Shown here in pieces: positions 4,972 through 6,831 of a stretch of 6,831 bases of DNA. Source of the stretch: an uncultured Pirellulales bacterium (lineage in GTDB: Bacteria > Planctomycetota > Planctomycetia > Pirellulales > Lacipirellulaceae); NCBI GenBank assembly GCA_947258835.1, contig CAMYJY010000144.1, forward strand, positions 1 to 6,831, given 5' to 3'. Numbering within the stretch: the stretch's first letter is position 1; each line of letters opens with the position of its first letter. Both the position numbers and the translations under genes were made by a program. Under the pieces are notes generated by a model that ran no database searches, was not told the DNA's origin, and worked only from the letters and a program-made list of their open reading frames with translations.

Positions 4972-6831
4972 GGTGTGAATCCTTGGAGTAAACAATTTTC
5001 ATCTGTAGCAAATTTTCAGAAATGTTCGGAAATGTGTTGTCCTGCCAGCGGGTCGCACTGCGTGGCTCCCCTTGGTTTTCACGTGGTTCACAACCGCGTG
5101 TTTTCATAAGCTGCTCTAGGACAACGAATACAATCAGCGTCTGGTGCACAAGCTGCCAATGCCACAAACCACCGCAGTTCATGTGAGATGTGATGTTATG
5201 TGAGATGTGAGATGTGAGATTTATGATGTGGGATTTGTGCTGGGATCTTGAACGGTCGCTTGTTGTGGTTGGTGGCACTGTCGCCATGGAGGGGTCGATT
5301 GTGAGCCAGTGGCTGACGTCAATTTGTCGGGGACGGAAGGATTCGCCTTGGTTGGTGGCCTTGTAAATTGCTTCTTTGAGCGACCAGACGACCGCTGGCC
5401 GGACGCCGGCGTCGCACCACTGCTGCTCTGTCTCGGTCAGCCAGAATCCCAGCCGAGAGTCCGGCTCGTCGAGCACCGCAACATCCACGCCGATGCCGCC
5501 ATCTGGCTCCTCCAGCAGCCCCGCCGCAATCACACCACCAGCGTGGGAGATCGTCAGGACCCACGGTTGGAGTCGACCGGCCACAAACACGCGGGGGCGC
5601 GTGCCCCGGTCACGTCCGTCGCGCGACTCAACGTGGAGGTCGGTGAGTTGCAACTTGTTATCGACGCTGCGCGCAATGAGCTGTTTCGCGCACCACCGGC
5701 CGGCTAGCCACTGGGCACTGGCTTCGGGCGAGCCAATGCCACGCCACTGGGCCAGCTCCCCCGCCGATAGAAAGGCCGCCGTCTGGTACCCTTGCACTTC
5801 GCAAATGACGTCTCCGGCTTGACCCAACAGGATAAAGTCGTAGACCTCGCCAATGGCATTGGTTTCGCGGTGGAAGAACCGCAGGGTGCAATGCTCAAAG
5901 TCCTTGGTTTGTCGCACCTGGCGGTACTCCTTGATTCCATAAGGCAAGCCGGCCTGTGTCTCCAGCATGCAGTAGCTCCAGAAACCGCAAGCTACCAGCG
6001 AACCGTCCAGGGCTAAGCTGGCCACCAGCATCTCGTGCGGCAACCGGTTGCCGATGACTTCCAGGCACGAGCTGGCACCCACCTGCGCTCGGCCCCCACC
6101 ATGCTTGTAGTCGAGCTGCTTGAACGACTGCATCGGCATGCCGTGCACGATCGCGACGTCCTGCGGATAGTAGAACGGCGACCAGCCGAAGAGGGGCTCG
6201 CCGGGATCGATGGGCTCGATTTGCGGCGTCTGGCCAAAACGCACGGTCGCCGACGAGTAGACCCGTTCGGGCTCGATCGTCTTGCCCTGCGCATTGATGA
6301 ACGGCGCGACCAGTTCGCACTGGATGCCGTCAGCAACCGATTGTAAGCGAATCTTTGTCTCGACCGGTTGGTCGTCGGGCAGGGCTAGGCCGCGTTCGAG
6401 GCGAACGTTCGAAAAACCGATAAAATTCTCCTGCGGGGCGATGAGTTGCGCGGCTTCCGCAAAGGCCTCCAACGAGATGACCCCCGGCAGGAAGGGCCGG
6501 CCCCGGAAGCGGTGATGCACCAGGAACGGATCGCGATCCGGGTACAGCACAAACGTTGCTTCGTGGGTGCCAGGTGCCGTGCCAGGGGCCACAGCATCGA
6601 TCAGCGGCTGCGAGTTGGTGGTGGGCCGAGAGGCCGGCGGCGAGGTGGCGGCAGGGATCGTAGGGCCGGCGGACGGGGAGGGTTCCCGCTTGATGGTGGG
6701 CTCGGCCTGGCTCGGCTGCCGCTGTGCCGAGCCCCCTGTCGTGCCGCCGGATCCGGGCCCGATCTCCACGGGCTCCGTGGCGGCCGACGCTGCGGTGCAG
6801 GCCCTCGTGGATGCGGCCGAGGCCGACGGCG
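4889..6831 (-). CDS. C-terminal part of a type I polyketide/polyunsaturated-lipid-like synthase: linker, dehydratase, phosphopantetheinyl transferase (5' end outside window)
   Basis: The open frame enters from the right edge and stops at 4889. Residues below are numbered from the valine codon at 6769, which is internal and not a start. The edge to about residue 65 is a Pro/Ser/Thr/Ala-rich linker of the kind that separates synthase domains. Residues about 68-335 form a double-hotdog dehydratase: H86xxxG90xxxxP95 (HRFRGRPFLP) supplies the catalytic His of the first hotdog, and LDGSLVACGFW supplies D255 of the second, followed by LPYGIKEYR. Residues about 345-488 form a Sfp-like 4'-phosphopantetheinyl transferase: TISHAGG (406-412), GIGVDVA (425-431) with the Mg-binding Asp, and WSLKEAIYK (462-470). 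This domain probably arms the synthase's own carrier domains. The ketosynthase, acyltransferase and carrier domains should lie upstream. Domain architecture suggests an iterative Pfa- or heterocyst-glycolipid-like synthase, by inference. From about residue 495 the frame runs through a repeat, heptamers and AT-rich sequence, ending 83 bp inside the SDR gene. This tail of about 130 residues looks non-native. Confidence 0.85.
   Translation of the reverse strand, partial: PSASAASTRACTAASAATEPVEIGPGSGGTTGGSAQRQPSQAEPTIKREPSPSAGPTIPAATSPPASRPTTNSQPLIDAVAPGTAPGTHEATFVLYPDRDPFLVHHRFRGRPFLPGVISLEAFAEAAQLIAPQENFIGFSNVRLERGLALPDDQPVETKIRLQSVADGIQCELVAPFINAQGKTIEPERVYSSATVRFGQTPQIEPIDPGEPLFGWSPFYYPQDVAIVHGMPMQSFKQLDYKHGGGRAQVGASSCLEVIGNRLPHEMLVASLALDGSLVACGFWSYCMLETQAGLPYGIKEYRQVRQTKDFEHCTLRFFHRETNAIGEVYDFILLGQAGDVICEVQGYQTAAFLSAGELAQWRGIGSPEASAQWLAGRWCAKQLIARSVDNKLQLTDLHVESRDGRDRGTRPRVFVAGRLQPWVLTISHAGGVIAAGLLEEPDGGIGVDVAVLDEPDSRLGFWLTETEQQWCDAGVRPAVVWSLKEAIYKATNQGESFRPRQIDVSHWLTIDPSMATVPPTTTSDRSRSQHKSHIINLTSHISHNITSHMNCGGLWHWQLVHQTLIVFVVLEQLMKTRGCEPRENQGEPRSATRWQDNTFPNISENLLQMKIVYSKDSHHDRFNRTCRPGDRLGARHWPGVCAQVG
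4980..4983 (-). promoter_or_regulatory. Shine-Dalgarno of the SDR gene
   Basis: AGGA (within CCAAGGATT on the minus strand) lies 8 nt before the ATG at 4971. It decides the start codon in favour of this ATG over the TTG at 4995, and is the only clear ribosome binding site at a gene start in the window. Confidence 0.7.
5080..5100. promoter_or_regulatory. 21-bp imperfect inverted repeat, candidate operator or hairpin
   Basis: The left arm CACGTGGTT and right arm AACCGCGTG flank a CAC centre, pairing at eight of nine positions; the ninth is a G.U wobble if transcribed from the plus strand. It is followed on the plus strand by TTTT (5101-5104), but no plus-strand gene leads into it, so a terminator role is doubtful. 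Its position about 110 bp upstream of the SDR start would suit a regulator-binding site. The function is inferred from position only. Confidence 0.35.
5181..5220. repeat. Heptanucleotide repeat, ATGTGAG
   Basis: ATGTGAG occurs at 5181-5187 and then three times in tandem at 5198-5218, followed by AT. The two blocks are separated by a degenerate unit, ATGTGATGTT. Further decayed versions (ATGATGTGGG) continue to about 5233. It resembles the short tandem heptamers found in intergenic DNA of some bacteria. It may vary in copy number, since each unit gained or lost would shift the synthase tail frame. Confidence 0.85.
5266..5285. repeat. Isolated partial copy of the 27-bp palindromic repeat
   Basis: The 20 bases tggttggtggcactgtcgcc match 1100-1119 (unit 4 of the tandem array) exactly, including the GC-rich dyad core at 5271-5285. 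The copy lies just after the last residues that resemble a PPTase, and in the synthase frame it reads ATVPPT. In the exporter the same bases are read in another frame (SATNQ), so shared protein function cannot explain the match. Confidence 0.8.

Larger units (their letters stand above)
4972..5285. other. Intergenic-like gap between synthase and SDR, formally open in the synthase frame
   Basis: About 310 bp lie between the end of PPTase homology and the SDR start. The region is less GC-rich than its flanks, especially 4981-5035 and 5100-5135. It contains the stray palindromic repeat, the heptamer repeat, a 21-bp dyad and the SDR ribosome binding site. The minus-strand synthase frame has no stop here, but the encoded residues (runs such as NLTSHISHNITSHM) come from simple repeats and look unlike a protein domain. 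No RNA gene or convincing sigma-70 promoter is visible. A promoter for the SDR-acyltransferase-exporter genes could lie here. Confidence 0.6.

Noticed and set aside
4972..4995. TTG start at 4995 for the SDR
   Set aside because: The ATG at 4971 has AGGA at the right distance and gives a normal SDR N-terminus; the TTG adds eight residues that include the ribosome binding site sequence.
5080..5104. Rho-independent terminator
   Set aside because: The T-run follows the hairpin only on the plus strand, where no gene precedes it; on the minus strand the hairpin is followed by AAAA.
5348..5359. 12-nt match ttggttggtggc to repeat unit 4
   Set aside because: It lies in the conserved PPTase segment KATNQGE and lacks the palindromic core, so chance similarity is more likely than another repeat copy.

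Overview
The window is GC-rich bacterial DNA in which every supported gene lies on the minus strand. Read from position 6831 down to 1, it holds the 3' end of a large modular lipid/polyketide synthase, an SDR oxidoreductase, a condensation-fold acyltransferase, and an RND/MMPL exporter that runs off the left edge. The exporter's 'HLVNYYRD' segment and the iterative-type synthase with a C-terminal dehydratase plus phosphopantetheinyl transferase remind me most of planctomycetes (Pirellulales-like). That assignment is pattern recognition and has not been tested by a search.

Region by region: 6831-5306 encodes a Pro/Ser/Thr/Ala-rich linker, a double-hotdog dehydratase with its HxxxGxxxxP motif and second-half Asp, and a Sfp-like PPTase domain. 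From about 5300 to 4972 the same frame stays open, but the sequence stops looking like protein-coding DNA. It contains a stray copy of a palindromic repeat, a heptanucleotide repeat, an AT-richer stretch and a 21-bp imperfect dyad. The synthase ORF reads through all of this and stops 83 bp inside the next gene. 4971-4207 is a FabL-like SDR with a clear ribosome binding site. 4193-2793 is an acyltransferase with HHxxxDG. 2796-1 is the exporter, whose start overlaps the acyltransferase stop as ATGA.

The last three genes are tightly packed (13-bp gap, then 4-bp overlap) and look like one operon with the synthase, perhaps with an extra promoter in the 5000-5285 gap. Together they suggest a route in which an iterative synthase builds an acyl chain, the SDR carries out a reduction, the condensation-fold enzyme transfers the chain to an acceptor, and the exporter moves the lipid out of the inner membrane. 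The synthase/acyltransferase/MMPL combination parallels the logic of mycobacterial surface-lipid loci, but the product cannot be read from the sequence.

The most unusual signal is a 27-bp repeat with a GC-rich palindromic core. Five tandem copies sit in frame inside the exporter's second periplasmic loop. A 20-nt exact match to it lies about 4.2 kb away, where synthase homology ends, and is read there in a different frame. This looks like a dispersed, possibly mobile repeat that tolerates insertion into coding sequence.
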